From positions 142,743,988-142,807,987 of the forward strand of contig JASDDO010000001.1 of the NCBI GenBank assembly GCA_030015575.1: a stretch of 64,000 nucleotides of DNA, read 5' to 3'. The notes under the pieces were generated by a model, which saw only the letters and a list, made by a program, of their open reading frames with translations, had not been told where the DNA came from and did no database searches. Of this stretch, positions 10,086 to 21,068 are shown one piece after another. Every line of letters begins with the position of its first letter. Within the stretch, counting starts at the first letter, position 1. This stretch comes from Agapanthus africanus. Taxonomy: Eukaryota > Streptophyta > Magnoliopsida > Asparagales > Amaryllidaceae. Made by a program: the position numbers and the translations under genes.

Positions 10086-10315
10086 GCCTAGTGCCCGCGT
10101 GCCAGGCACGTGGGGCGCTGGCGCTGGCGCTGTGGTGCGCAGCGCCCGCGTGCCAGGCACGTGGTGCGCTGGCGCTCTGGCGCCTAGCGTCCGCGTGCCA
10201 GGCACATGGTGCGCTGGCGCTCTGGCGCCCGGCCCCAGCGCCCAGGTACTAGGCACGTGGTGCGCTGGCGCTCTGGCGCACAGCGCCCGCGTGCCTGGCA
10301 CATAGGGTGCTGGCG
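10086..10315. repeat. GC-rich tandem repeat in Tat LTR (copy 2)
   Basis: Four to five units of about 45-60 bp with CGCGTGCCAGGCACGTGG and GCGCTGGCGCTCTGGCGC. CACGTG (G-box/E-box palindrome) is kept in most units. Much more GC-rich than its surroundings. Confidence 0.75.
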
Positions 10316-10828
10316 CCTTCTCTCACGCATCCTTTGGATGCCCTTTCCCTTTATACACACACACCCACACCCACATATATACACGCACACGCACATATTC
10401 CACGACACTGTCCCTGTTAGAAAAAAATTTCTAACGGGGCGCTGCCCCGCATCCTGCAAGGGGGCTGCTAGCCTCCTTGACCCCCAGCCCGCTATCCGGG
10501 TAGCGGGACCCCCGTAAAAACTCTGTGGGGCCCCCGATATATCCAAAACCCCTTCAAAACACAACACTGCATATTGAGTTTGCATGACCAGTTTAACCCG
10601 TTAATCGGAGGTTCCCTCGCTCCAAAGGCGAGGGGTAATTAACGGCAGCTTAGTCCGCGGCTGCCGGAGATTCGGATCGCCACAATCATTAAAGCTCAGC
10701 CTACCCTAGGCTGGGGGAATCTGTAATGCGCCTGACAAGCACGCACACATTCCCATCTCAATGGGGTGACGAAAAACACCCTACATAAATTTCTCAGACA
10801 TCTCATCAAAAGCATGGATTTCAATCAA

Positions 10829-11500
10829 TTATAGTTCTAGGATGGAGGTATATAGGTCAAACGGATTGGGTGTGGTTTCACTTGACAAGGTCCCTTCACA
10901 ATCCGGTAACTGAAACACTACAAATTCGCACAACTCATCAAACGTTCTATCATTAATTTGTGATTCATTCAGGGTACTCGATAGACTGTCAAAACTGGAG
11001 TTGCGGAATTCAAGTTGCAATAGGTAGGTTTGATTTTGAATGGTGTACTTCTCATTCTCATGACTCAAATCCTCAATTTGTCCTAACTCCTCATCATACA
11101 TTGGAAAATTCGGAGCTAGTTGGAAACTAGCTACTAGTTCGTTAGGCTGTATGAGGGCGGCCATAGACGCGTTCAAATCTATCATCTGTTGGCATCACGC
11201 TACCCGAAATTCTTCCAAAGTTTGTTCAAGACTAGACATGGGTTGTGAAAGGGTTTCAGTAAAAGATTCAAATTCGTTTGGATACGTGAAACTCCTAAAA
11301 GACTGTTCAGAAGCAATGTTTAGGGAAGGTGTAAAAGTCGGGTAGGATTGATAGGAATCGAATGGATGTGAAAAATGGACAGAATTAGGATCAACATTCT
11401 GATATGAAGATGATTGGAATTGTTGTTCTACGGAATTTGAAGTGGTGAAAGGAGTGAAAGATCGACTACGAGATTGTTCAATTCGGTCAGCGATGGACAT
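10829..11500 (-). pseudogene. Decayed ORF at gag position of Athila-type copy 2
   Basis: Two stretches, 11500-11195 and 11185-10829, lie in one frame separated by a stop codon and a few codons; together they give about 220 residues. The protein is rich in Ser, Phe and Gln (for example FTPFTTSNSVEQQF) and then acidic (DEELGQIEDLSHENEKY). I see no capsid motif, zinc knuckle or protease motif and do not recognise a family. The position, about 1.3 kb after the PBS on the same strand, is where gag or a leader ORF would be. A different frame upstream (11538-11750) may be its broken N-terminus. Confidence 0.4.
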
Positions 11501-11537
11501 GGGTTTTGGAGTCGCAACATGACTCTCAAAAGGGGTA

Positions 11538-11750
11538 TCAACGTAAGAAGGTGGGGGAGGTTGAAAGGGGTTGATACGAAGTGGATTGCGGAGTCCAATT
11601 GTTTGTCCTAGACGCGTTTATCCTATCTCTCAACGAAATTTTGGGCATGGATGGATCGTTCAAAGTTCGACTACAGCAAGAACCGTATGAAGAAATGTCT
11701 GGTTGCGGGTACCAAAGTTCAGCAAGAGTTGGTCGTTTTGAGGTACCCAT
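11538..11750 (-). pseudogene. Possible N-terminus of the same Athila ORF
   Basis: 70 codons starting MGTSKRPTLAELWYPQ, Ser/Pro/Thr-rich, in a different frame from the following piece, so a frameshift separates them. No recognised domain. The first 40 residues look like a polyprotein start, but this is a guess from position. Confidence 0.35.
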
Positions 11751-12782
11751 GTTATGAAAAGGTAGGGAGGGTGGAAAGTGGTTGAATTTTTATAATTTTA
11801 TTTTAATTTTTGAAATTTTTATTTTTTTTTGTTTTTGCAGTTTTCGAAATTGTTTGTTTTGAAAGAATATGGAATTATGGGACTAAACTTTACATAAGTA
11901 CAATCACAATCACAATATGCATAAACAATCACCTAGAGCTAGGGTGTTCAAAGTCCAATTAGACCGCTCCTAGACATCCAAGCGACAAGTTACAAAAAAA
12001 CCCTCGAATCGCCTCTTCACTGCCAATTGTGGCCAGGTAACCACAAATGAGGTAAGGAGGGTTCCGCTCATGAATCATCATGAGACGGGCCTTTTAAAAT
12101 TACCTCCTCACTTTTCTAGCCTAGGCACCACAAAGTCAAGTTTAGATAAACGACCGATTCCCCGCAACCTTCACTTGTACTAAATGAGCGCGACAAGTCC
12201 TTATAGGTTTGGTCTAGATATTTTTTATTAACTCAAGGTGATGCGTATGCTTTTTGTGTTTTGTGGGGTCTTAGGAAGGGTGATGAAATTCCCACCCAAT
12301 CTTAATTGGTGTTCAACCCCTTAATTTCCGTATTATTATATGCAAAGCGTATAAACAAACAAAATCCAAAACAACAAAAAATTTATTTGGCGGCGGCACA
12401 ATCTGTGCAAAGAAACCTGCAGAAAATACAATTCAGTAGAGTTCACAGAGGAGATGAAAGGAAAGAGAAAGGGTGGAAAAAATCAGAAGCCCCAATACAA
12501 CCGCGGAACCGCCGCTAAATCCTTACTTTGACCACGGTTCCGCGCTCAAACTATAGATTTGGCGCTTGAAACTTTGGTCCCTGCATTCCTCTTTCTCTGT
12601 ACGACAGATTAAAAACCGCTATCTCTTGATTTGAATACTGTACTTGCTCCAGATAACCTGCACACTTGCACACAAAAATTATTAAAAATAACCAAATGGT
12701 TTTTATTATATTTATATATTTTTATATATATACAAAAAATATATATTAACCCGAATAACAAGAAAGAAAATACGTTACCGTC

Positions 12783-12800
12783 TCCCAGGAAACGGCGCCA
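12783..12800 (-). other. PBS of Athila-type copy 2 (mutated)
   Basis: The minus strand reads TGGCGCCGTTTCCTGGGA, two changes from the canonical tRNA-Asp PBS of copy 1. Confidence 0.75.
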
Positions 12801-12806
12801 TTTGAT

Positions 12807-14521
12807 CGGCGTAGAAACGCGATACATTTTTTGATATGCGTTCTACACTGTTCTCTACTTGTTCTACTTAGCGCAATCAAGACGGTGTCGCTTTGCAGCT
12901 AGCCGGTTGAGCACGGGTCGTCCCCATGGAGATGGTAGTATATCCGTTCTTGTCTTAGACGAGTTAATTAAGAATGTATATGTGTTATGTTCAATTCTAT
13001 CCTATGTGTTTGTATTTATGTTCAAGTAAGTTTGTTAGGCTTAAGGTTGGTTAGTAGAGTTAGAATTAGTCTTGTGCTTTTCTTTTGTCATTCTTAAAAT
13101 GAAGTTAGGATAATAGAAAGTAGCGGGGATTAGGAGGACATAGGAATGGGATTTGCGAGTTTATGCAAGATTTCCAACGGTAAATCCATTCCCAGTGCCC
13201 TTTGTCCTTCCACTACGTGCGCTTATTTCCAACCCTAGGCCAAACACCCACAACCATGTATCCAATTAAGTCACAACTATATGTCACTGTAGTGCGCCCA
13301 AAGGACTTCTCGACTTAGGTCGCGGCTATATGTCACGTATAGCGCGCCTAAGTGAGGAAGTTGTGTTTGTTTGGTCTAGGCTCGTTTCAAGATGTTTGGC
13401 GAAGAGAAACACAAGGGATTTTTCCGTCCCTCATACTAACCTTCCTTAGCTCCTAACAAGTACGGAAATTATTCACACATTTAAGAGGCAATAAAAGCAA
13501 AGCAAGAAGAGAGCAAATAAAGAAAGGAAAAATACGGTTTTACAAAGATGCAAGCTAACTACTTGGGTCCTCACCTGAGCAAGGAACTCCATCGAGTATC
13601 ATGGCTTGAAAATACGGATAAGAAGAGAAGGAAAACAAAACAAGAAAAGAAAAGAAAACCAACAACTAGTTAACAACAATTAATAAAGTTAAACTAAGAA
13701 TTAAAAATACAATGCATGGAAATAAAAATACAAGATAAGAAAAACACCCCCATCTTCATTAATCTTCCACTCAAGAGCTCTCACTACAATTTCATGGAGG
13801 AAAGATGAAGAAGAAGAAGAACAAATACAAACTAATCTACACTGAATCCTAACAAAGAAGAAGCCTCCATTACAATGGCTCAAAACTGGAGTATTTATAG
13901 GTAGAGAGCTGAAACTCTAGGGCCATATTCTGAGCTCATATGAAATTACCAAAATAACCCCAAAGTTTGGTCAGATGATGACATGAAACCGCGGTGTAAC
14001 TGCCGTAAAAACCCACATTTGGCGGCGGTTCCGTCGCGGTTTTGTGGAATTGGGGTCTCGTATTTTCTGGTATTCCTTGTGTTTCTATGATATTCTGTTT
14101 TACAGGTTCAAAATTGTAAAATGATTCCATAATTTCTTCAGATCTCAACAGTCTAAAATGGCTTCCTTTTCAACTTATTTGACCTTTATCTCCATCGAGC
14201 TCCGCGCACCCATTGAATCTTGTGCTGCCCCTCTCGTGCTCTGTGCTTGTCCGAGACACGAATGACCACTATTTTTTGTCTTGTCTCTTGAACTGGTAAG
14301 AGGCACTGGACGGATACGGATGACCGGAACCTGGCTTTTATCTGTCGGCAACAGATGTTCTGGATTTTGGCGTAACTGTGGAGATTTTGTATGATTTGCG
14401 TTATTTTGGACTAGAAACCTATAACCTGTAAATATGTAGCAAACACGGATCAAAAGCACCTGCCTATAAACACACGAGCAGAAGAATGGGTGGTATTAAA
14501 TGTAATATTCTGGTGTGAACA
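12807..14521 (-). repeat. LTR of Athila-type copy 2
   Basis: On the minus strand it starts TGTTCACACCAG at 14521 and runs to about 12807, where the terminal bases are mutated. TATA box at 13892-13900 (minus strand CTATAAATA), with GC-rich palindromic sequence 90-150 bp upstream (13988-14041). Longer and clearly diverged from the LTR at 961-2385. ORFs within are not shared. Confidence 0.65.
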
Positions 14522-15012
14522 AGGGACGAATCCCCTCGACCGCTCGATGCATCCATGTGCTTCGGGACTGTACCCAACTAAAACCCGTTTGCATGCCTAT
14601 TTATAGCCGTGGTAGGGTAGTAATCAAAGTATAGTAGGAACACACATAAGACACTATGGCAATCTCAGGTCAAGTGACTACCCTGTACTCATGTCATCAT
14701 ATAACTGCTATATGACAATAGGTAGAATACCATCCAGGAGTTCTCGATGAGTTAGTCCATTGTAACTCATTCTCCAATGAGCACCTGTACATAATCCTCG
14801 GTGTCAAATGCTAATAGTTGTGGGACCAGCTATCGCCCTCCAAACGGGTTAGGGAATGTATACACTAGTTTAATCTGGAGTATCGATCCCCTGTCTCGAT
14901 ACTCTTATAACTAGGGACATTTAAGGATGTGCTTATGGATTATTCAGGCTCCACTATTATGATCTCCATCATAATCCTGGTAATCCAGCAAAGATTTTAT
15001 GGGCTTTATCAT
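14522..15012 (-). repeat. Copia LTR fragment, outer host (left part)
   Basis: Minus-strand LTR sequence of the Angela-like group. It matches the order of conserved blocks seen at 16390-16560 and 26590-26790. It continues after the inserted solo LTR at 26976-27112. Its left side is cut at the Athila LTR border (14521). No internal region is attached. Confidence 0.65.
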
Positions 15013-15610
15013 TGTAAGTCCACGTTGCCCACCCCGGTGCTTGCGGGGAGGCGGAAAACGGAATAAAAAACGGATTTTATCACTTTAGGCAACATGGACT
15101 AGACAAAGTCGGATCTTTGCTAAACAAAAACAAGCTAAAGCTAACTAGAAACTAGTTAAAGGGTAGAATGGTTATACCTAGGGCTTTATGTCCTTCTCTC
15201 CTTGCTCCTTGGAGTAGTAGAAAGGGATCACCTTTGTCGTCTTCTCACGTCGAAGAAGGATCCACCCGAAAGCCTCAACCTTTGGCTTCAACTTCAAACT
15301 AGAAGTAACTAGGGTGCTAGAAGTGCTAATCCTAGAATCCTAGAAGAGAGTAGAGATTATCAAGAAGAGGTTTATCTCAAGCTCAAGTGTTTCTCAACAT
15401 GAGAGGGGAGAGCTTGAGGAAGAGCAAGAGAGAGAAAGTGAATGATAGAATGAGAGAAAATATGAAGCATTCTCACATATATGTGTGAATTATTATAAAT
15501 TGATAATTAGTAAGATAATTGTCATGGCTTAATCAAGACATGACCATTATCATTTCATTTTTAATGCAAATTGCAAGGATCAAAGAGCATCTTCCAAATG
15601 AAATGATGAT

Positions 15611-15660
15611 GGTCAAAGTGTCAACCTAGGTCAACAAGTCAAGAATGTCAAATGGTCAAC
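15611..15660 (-). promoter_or_regulatory. W-box cluster in split solo LTR
   Basis: Six GTCAA cores (TTGAC on the minus strand) in 50 bp, at the position that corresponds to the W-box cluster of the complete Copia LTRs. Confidence 0.5.
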
Positions 15661-16586
15661 AACCATAACCATGCACAATTATATTAAACTAATATCAATT
15701 AACCATAATACACACATAAGCATTAGGGTTAATAAAATGACAATGGTCATTAACCCTAATCAAAGTCCTCTCCCTCTGTCTCAAGCAACTGTGCATACGC
15801 ACCCGTATTCGTGATCCGAGGAACACGAATACAATGAGATAAAACCAATCCCAAATCATATACTAGGATCTGGCTTAAACCAAAGCCCGCTGGCATAAGC
15901 TGTCTGGACAGCAAACGTGCACAAGTGCGCGGATGTGAACGAACCCTGTTGCAAAACCATGCGACCTCTACTCATTTTGCCTAAAGGCGAATAGCTCTCT
16001 TGTTGGGACTCTAAAAACTCGACACTACGCTGGCAGTGGGTTTAACCACAGACCGCAAGCGGCACTAGCTGTACGTAACGGTCCCCAGGTAGATGCCGAT
16101 AAGAAGACTGACGAGGTAACCCCATCTGAACTCCTACTGAGCCTGTATGTGACAGTCTCCGTACAGTCCGGTCTGTTCGTCTGATACATCGCATGGCGGG
16201 CCTAGGGGGCGGTGAACGTCAGTCCCCTAATAGCGGTACAAGTCGTGTCGGAGTGTAGCCCAGAACACCCTGAGATAACACTAGAAACCTACCAGTATAT
16301 CTCGCTTGCCCTGGCCAAGGACTACTCGTGTAATGGCTCTCCTGGACACAGCGCGATGTCAACCCCCAATACCGGGAGAGACGAATCCTGTCTAACCGTC
16401 ACTGCCTCCAAGTGCTTTGGGACTGCACCCAAAAAATACCTGTTTGCACGACTCCTTTGAGCCTTGGTAGGGTAGTAATCAAAGTGCAGTGGGAACACAC
16501 TCGAGGCGAAGTGACAGTGTCAAGTCAGCAGACTAAGCTGTACTCATGTCACCTGGGAACTGATAACTGACGATAGGTATAATACC

Positions 16587-18746
16587 TGTTAGTGTATATG
16601 CCCTAGAGGCTATTACTATATCATACTAGTATGTATATTACTTGATGGAAGCTTGGGATATTCACAGTTGTACAGACAATCTTGCTCAATATAGTAGTAT
16701 GCTACTTGGTTTGTCTCTGCTTTAATGTGTACATGTGTGTTTATTTATTATATCACCTATACGCATTAGTAGAGCCCTTAGGATCTTTGCTTGATTACCG
16801 GCGTTGTGATGGCGATCACACTCGTGGGGCTGGGTAATCTACAAGCACATCCTTATACACGTCCCTAGTCGTGGGAGTATCGAGATAGGGTATCGATACT
16901 CCGGAGTAGACTAGCGTATGCGCTTCTCATCCCAGCACGGGAGACGGTCTGTCCCACAGCCGTCAGTATGTCGTACTTGAGATAGTATGCGGGTGCTCGT
17001 TAGGTTACGAGTACACTGGACAGGACTCGTCGGGAACTGATGGTTGGTATTATACCTATCGTCAGTTATCAGTTCCCAGGTGACATGAGTACAGCTTAAT
17101 CTGCTGACTTGACACTGTCACTTCGCCTCAAGTGTGTTCCCACTGTTCTTTGATTACTACCCTACCACGGCTCTACTGAGGCGTGCAAACAGGTAGTAGT
17201 TGGGAGCAGTCCCGAAGCACTTGGAGGCAGTGACGGTTAGACAGGATTCGTCTCTCCCGGTATTGGGGGTTGACATCGCGCTGTGTCTAGGAGAACCATT
17301 ACATGAGTAGTCCCTGGCCAGGGCAAGCGAGATATACTAGTAGGTTTCCAGTGTTATCTCAGAGTGTTCTGGGCTTCACTCCGACACGACTTGTACCGCT
17401 ATTAGGGGACTGACGTTTACTGCCCCCTAGGCCCACCATGCGATGTATCAGACGAACAGACCGGACTGTACGGAGATTGTCACATACAGGCTCAGTAGGA
17501 GTTCGGATGGGCCTTCTTATCGACATCTACCTGGTGACCGTTACGTACAGCTAGTGCCGCTTTCGGTCTGTGGTTAAACCCACTGCCAGCGTAGTGTCGA
17601 GTCTTTAGAGTCCCATACAGAGAGTTTCCCTGCACTGAGCGAAACGTGTAGAGGCCGTATGGTTTTACGGCAGGGCTGTGATCACTTACGTACACTTGTG
17701 TGCGTATAGTGTTCGAGCAGGAAGTACTAGTGGGCTTTGGTTTAAGCCGGATCCTAGTATTGTACGGATGGATTTGTTTTGTCTTCTGCGCATCCGCATT
17801 CTACGGAATGCGGATGCGGGTGTGTATGCACAGTTTTCCGGAGCGATGAAGGAGGAGGTGCCTCATTAGGGTTTTGGCAGTTGGTTCGGCCGAAACCGTT
17901 ATGTGGCAGGCTCATTAGGGTTTTGACAATTGTTTTGTTCAAAACCATTATGAGCCGCGGATATCATTTACTAATCCTTTTAGTGATAATTTTATGATGG
18001 CTAATTGCATTGACCATTTGACCCCGTTGACCTCTCTTGACTTTGTTGACCGGTTGACCGTGTTGACCATTGACTTTCAAGAGGGATCTACACTCTTCTT
18101 TTCTTTTTCTTTTTCCTTTTGGATTATGATAATGGTCATTTCAATGTAGCCATCAAACTTTATCTTGATGGGATTAGCAATGATGGTGTTTTTGCATTAT
18201 TGCAACCATGGTTACTTTTCTTTGTATCATAATTCCTTTCTCATTCTCTCTCTTGTTTTTTCAAGGGAGAAGAAAAAAAGATATGAACCATGGTTGCTAG
18301 CTCCTCCTTCTTCTTCCTCCTCTTGATTCATCTTTTGATCTCATGTGTTGAGAGATAAAGATCCCACAAAGACAAAACCATCCCTTCATCACTTCTACAC
18401 AACCTAGGGCTTCTAGATTAGCAATCTCTTTGCCCTAGTTATCTCGGCTCAAGGTGGAGCTCGGTGCACATCTCTCGGGTGGATCGTCTACGACTCAAGG
18501 AGGCCGCGGAGGTGACCAAAGTCCGGATCAAGCCTCGAAGTAAGCAAGGAGAAGAACACCAAGAAGAGAAGGAGTTCAAGTTGAGGTATAACCCCTAACC
18601 GAGTAGATAGATCTCTAGTTAGGATGCTAGTGTATTGTTTAGCAAAGATCCGGCTTTTACGGTCCATGTTACAAAGTTTAGAAAAAATTTTGTTTTACCG
18701 TTTCCGCAACCCCGAAAGTACCGGGAGAGGTAACGTGGACCTAACA
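16587..18746 (+). repeat. 5' LTR of Copia element A
   Basis: TGTTAG to CTAACA, 2160 bp. It contains a W-box cluster at 18010-18075 and ends directly before the PBS. GAG|GTATAA near 18585 is a possible splice donor at the 3' side of the LTR. The ORFs at 17492-17997 are antisense or overlap palindromic ATCCGCATTCTACGGAATGC sequence and are not genes. Confidence 0.95.
18010..18078 (+). promoter_or_regulatory. Cluster of eight W-box cores, 5' LTR of element A
   Basis: Eight TTGAC cores in under 70 bp, all in the same orientation. TTGAC(C/T) is the binding site of WRKY factors. The cluster is repeated in the 3' LTR and has a counterpart in the older solo LTR. Confidence 0.6.
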
Positions 18747-18747
18747 G

Positions 18748-18760
18748 TGGTATCAGAGCC
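18748..18760 (+). other. PBS of element A, initiator Met tRNA
   Basis: TGGTATCAGAGCC one base after the LTR end, the standard Copia PBS. Confidence 0.95.
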
Positions 18761-18954
18761 TAACTAAACACACCCTAGCATGTTAGCAAATTATTAAGAA
18801 TATCGACCGGACGAAAACCCGCAAAATTACCCCGGAAAATTCAGTTTCTGCCGAATTTTAGAACTGTTCCAAAATTAAAAATTTATACACTAAAAATCGG
18901 CTCAGGCTTTTGTTTGAAAACTGGAAAAATTTCATCCCCCAACTCATCCAAAGC

Positions 18955-19000
18955 GCCGCGTTTCCGCGGCATAAGCTTGCTTATGCCGCGGAACCACGGC
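18955..19000 (+). other. Strong GC-rich hairpin in element A leader
   Basis: Two arms of 22 bases, with two mismatches, flank a TT loop. Each arm contains CCGCGG or a close variant. It lies about 200 bases after the PBS, a position where retroelement RNAs often carry dimerisation or packaging structures. Function is inferred. Confidence 0.6.
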
Positions 19001-19978
19001 TCCCTTGGCTCTGTTGGGGAATATTTTTCTTGCAGTTTTCATATTTGGGTATTTTGGGATTTTTGGTATATGACTTTTCTGCCCAGATTTTCCAGAAAGC
19101 AAAATTTGTTTTTGGGGCTTAAAAGTCCGTATTTTTGGTCGATGTTCTGTAGACTTTGGCTAATGGTTATATCTGTAATGTTAGTGTATTGAACGTCTAC
19201 TAATCGCTATACGTCGATTAGTGGGGGTTATACATATCTGTGATCTGTGTTGTTGATGGTTTGTGTATATGAACTCGTTGGATTGTCGCGGATGAATAGC
19301 CGGGGTGGATGTGAGATGCGAGTTTCTTTTTCTTTCATTCATGTAATAAATTTGTAAATTGATGTAATATTATTTGTATGGCCGCACAACCGGGTCGGGG
19401 TTGTAGCCGTCATTATATAATTCTTTTTACTGTTTTTGCTCCTAGGATAGACCCATGGAGGGGGTGCACAAACTACCGGGTATCTCGAAGTGCCGAGTGG
19501 CCTACTCACGGCGATGAGGGAGGTTGCTTCGCTTCGGGTACTTGGCGGGTAGTTTGCCGCACCCGTAGGGGTCTTGGGTGGGGTATTGGCTATTCATCGC
19601 GACCGTGTAATCCGCTTTTCGTTGCAGGCTCGAACGAATCGCGGGTTCCTAGTATATCCAAAGTGTTCATCTGTGATCTGGATTGGCTATCATTGCTGTA
19701 TATCTATATATAATAACTATTTAGGCGTTGCTTATGTTTTTCAGCCGCGCTAGCCCAACCCCCGCTCTGTCGTTAGTTAAGTAACCTAACGGGTGATGAC
19801 GGGGCCCCGTGGCGAATGCGAATGGCATAAGCGTACGTCATATTTTGGTTGTTTTCTGCAATGGTAGGATTTAAATGATGGGACGCATTAAAAGAACTAA
19901 TGCAAGAAAATAAACCTAAAAGACGTTGTTGGAACAAGTTTTTCAAAAAGCTGTTATTGCAAGGACGTTCATTTTTGT

Positions 19979-20254
19979 TTTGCATCGAGGTATTCGGTTA
20001 TGAATGCCCTGCACCTCAGTCGACGAGGCAAGGGCCGAGATCCCTTCATCGGGAGTGACCCCTTGGACAAAAGTTTGCGTCAGGGTAATAACTTCGCTAT
20101 AGTCGATTATTCTTGCTTTGCATCGAGGTATTCAGTTTGGAATATCCTGCACCTCATTCGACGAGGAAAGAGCCGAGATCCCTTCACAGGGAGTGACCTC
20201 TTTAGCAAAAGTTTTCGCCACTATATTTTCAAAAAGTGTATCACGTTCCTTCAA
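19979..20254 (+). repeat. 138-bp tandem duplication in element A leader
   Basis: Two units start TTTGCATCGAGGTATTC at 19979 and 20117 and stay similar through GAGATCCCTTCA and AAAAGTTT. Several substitutions separate them, so it predates this insertion. Confidence 0.75.
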
Positions 20255-21012
20255 CGATATCAAGTTCATTACGTTAACGGGTTTTCGCCAAAACCCAGTC
20301 GTAGCCCTCCGTCGTTTCGGATTGATATTGCTTAGTATTCGTGCTACGTATTTCGTGCTCAGCCGAGGCGTAGTGTACGGTAGCTATATAATATCTTTCC
20401 GTAGGATACAAAGTGATTGCTTAGGACAGTCGTACGGTCATTTTGGCTCAGTCAAGGACTCGTACGGGTGGGTTTAATGCAGTCAAGATAATGACGGGTT
20501 GAACTTGACTAGGATCCTTTGATATGTTGGCTCAGTCAAGGTCACTTGGGTCCTAGGGGCAAAAACCACATCGGGAGTTTCAAAAGTACTGAGACTTGCA
20601 GATTTAGCATACCTTCTGGAGTGTGGTGACTAGAGTGGATTCCATCTAGGTCATCACACAGTGATAGTTGGATCCCGATCCCGCTGATGAGTTGGATTAC
20701 TCTCGGGAGATTATTTCACTTAACAATCAATGCTATAAACCCAGTAGGTGACTAGAAAGGTGTTAGCTGGGTTACGCCCCCAGGGAAAAGAGGTTCTTAA
20801 ATTAAGGAACTTCGCGAAAGCGTTGGAAAACCTCCCTCGAAGTACCGACACTAGCCTGGCTGAAAGGTTAAGCAAGTATCGTGACGTGAATTAAATCCCG
20901 GCTAGTTCTTCTTTTAAAAAGGTTTTAAGAAGAATTTGAGAAAACAGTGGGAGACATCCTGGTTAGATAAATTAATAAACCAATCTAATCTTGCAAGAGC
21001 GCCCGCTGAGTG

Positions 21013-21032
21013 TTTCTTTTCTCTCTCTCCAG
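21013..21032 (+). promoter_or_regulatory. Putative splice acceptor before the pol ORF
   Basis: TTTCTTTTCTCTCTCTCCAG followed by GTAGC. The matching place in element B (about 45265-45285, minus strand) also has a CT-rich tract, although its AG is changed to CGG. The conserved start codon (21069) lies 37 bases downstream. Confidence 0.5.
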
Positions 21033-21068
21033 GTAGCAACCATTTCACGCCCTAATCAAGATAATAAA

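Larger units (their letters stand above)
2386..10785 (+). mobile_element. Non-autonomous Tat-type Gypsy element
   Basis: Plus-strand element. Order: truncated 5' LTR (2386-6177, interrupted by a solo LTR), PBS (6183-6201), a 3.1-kb internal region without genes, a PPT (9297-9305) and a full 3' LTR (9311-10785, TGTTGGGG to CCCTACA). The two LTRs share the GC-rich tandem repeat, a GTTAGAAAAAAATTTCTAAC palindrome and the last 230 bp. The PBS resembles that of Tat-lineage elements such as RIRE2 and Cinful, and hypervariable tandem repeats before the PPT are a known Tat/Ogre trait. No gag or pol is present, so it would need help in trans. It is inserted in the internal region of the Athila-type copy 2. 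Confidence 0.7.
9311..10785 (+). repeat. 3' LTR of the Tat-type element
   Basis: 1475 bp, TGTTGGGG to CCCTACA. It holds a W-box inverted repeat (9334-9364), a promoter (TATATAA at 9617-9623), the GC-rich tandem array (10086-10315), TA/CA microsatellite sequence (10355-10400) and the conserved terminal 230 bp. After it the Athila-type copy 2 continues. ORFs at 9975-10585 run through the repeat on both strands and are not genes. Confidence 0.7.
10786..14521 (-). mobile_element. Athila-type Gypsy element (copy 2)
   Basis: Minus strand: 5' LTR 12807-14521, tRNA-Asp-type PBS 12783-12800, A-rich leader with GC palindromes, then decayed ORFs at the gag position (11750 down to 10829). It is cut at 10785 by the Tat element; the rest should lie left of the window. 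The leader aligns with 1-936 of copy 1 in patches. Confidence 0.7.
18761..21068 (+). other. Untranslated leader of element A
   Basis: 2.3 kb without a credible gene; the ORFs at 18910-20477 have no known motif. It holds a strong hairpin (18955-19000), a 138-bp tandem duplication starting at 19979 and 20117, and near its end a pyrimidine tract followed by CAG (21013-21032) that looks like a splice acceptor. Long leaders of this kind are known in Angela/BARE elements. The leader of element B (56042-56900, minus strand) aligns with 20090-20960. Confidence 0.75.

Noticed and set aside
19378..20477. ORFs in the leader of element A as a possible gag
   Set aside because: No capsid or zinc-knuckle motif, frames are unconserved against element B, and they overlap a tandem duplication.
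20690..20720. CTGATGAG as a hammerhead ribozyme core (also ATGATGAG in the 82-bp repeat)
   Set aside because: No GAAA partner strand at the right distance and no three-way stem arrangement could be drawn.
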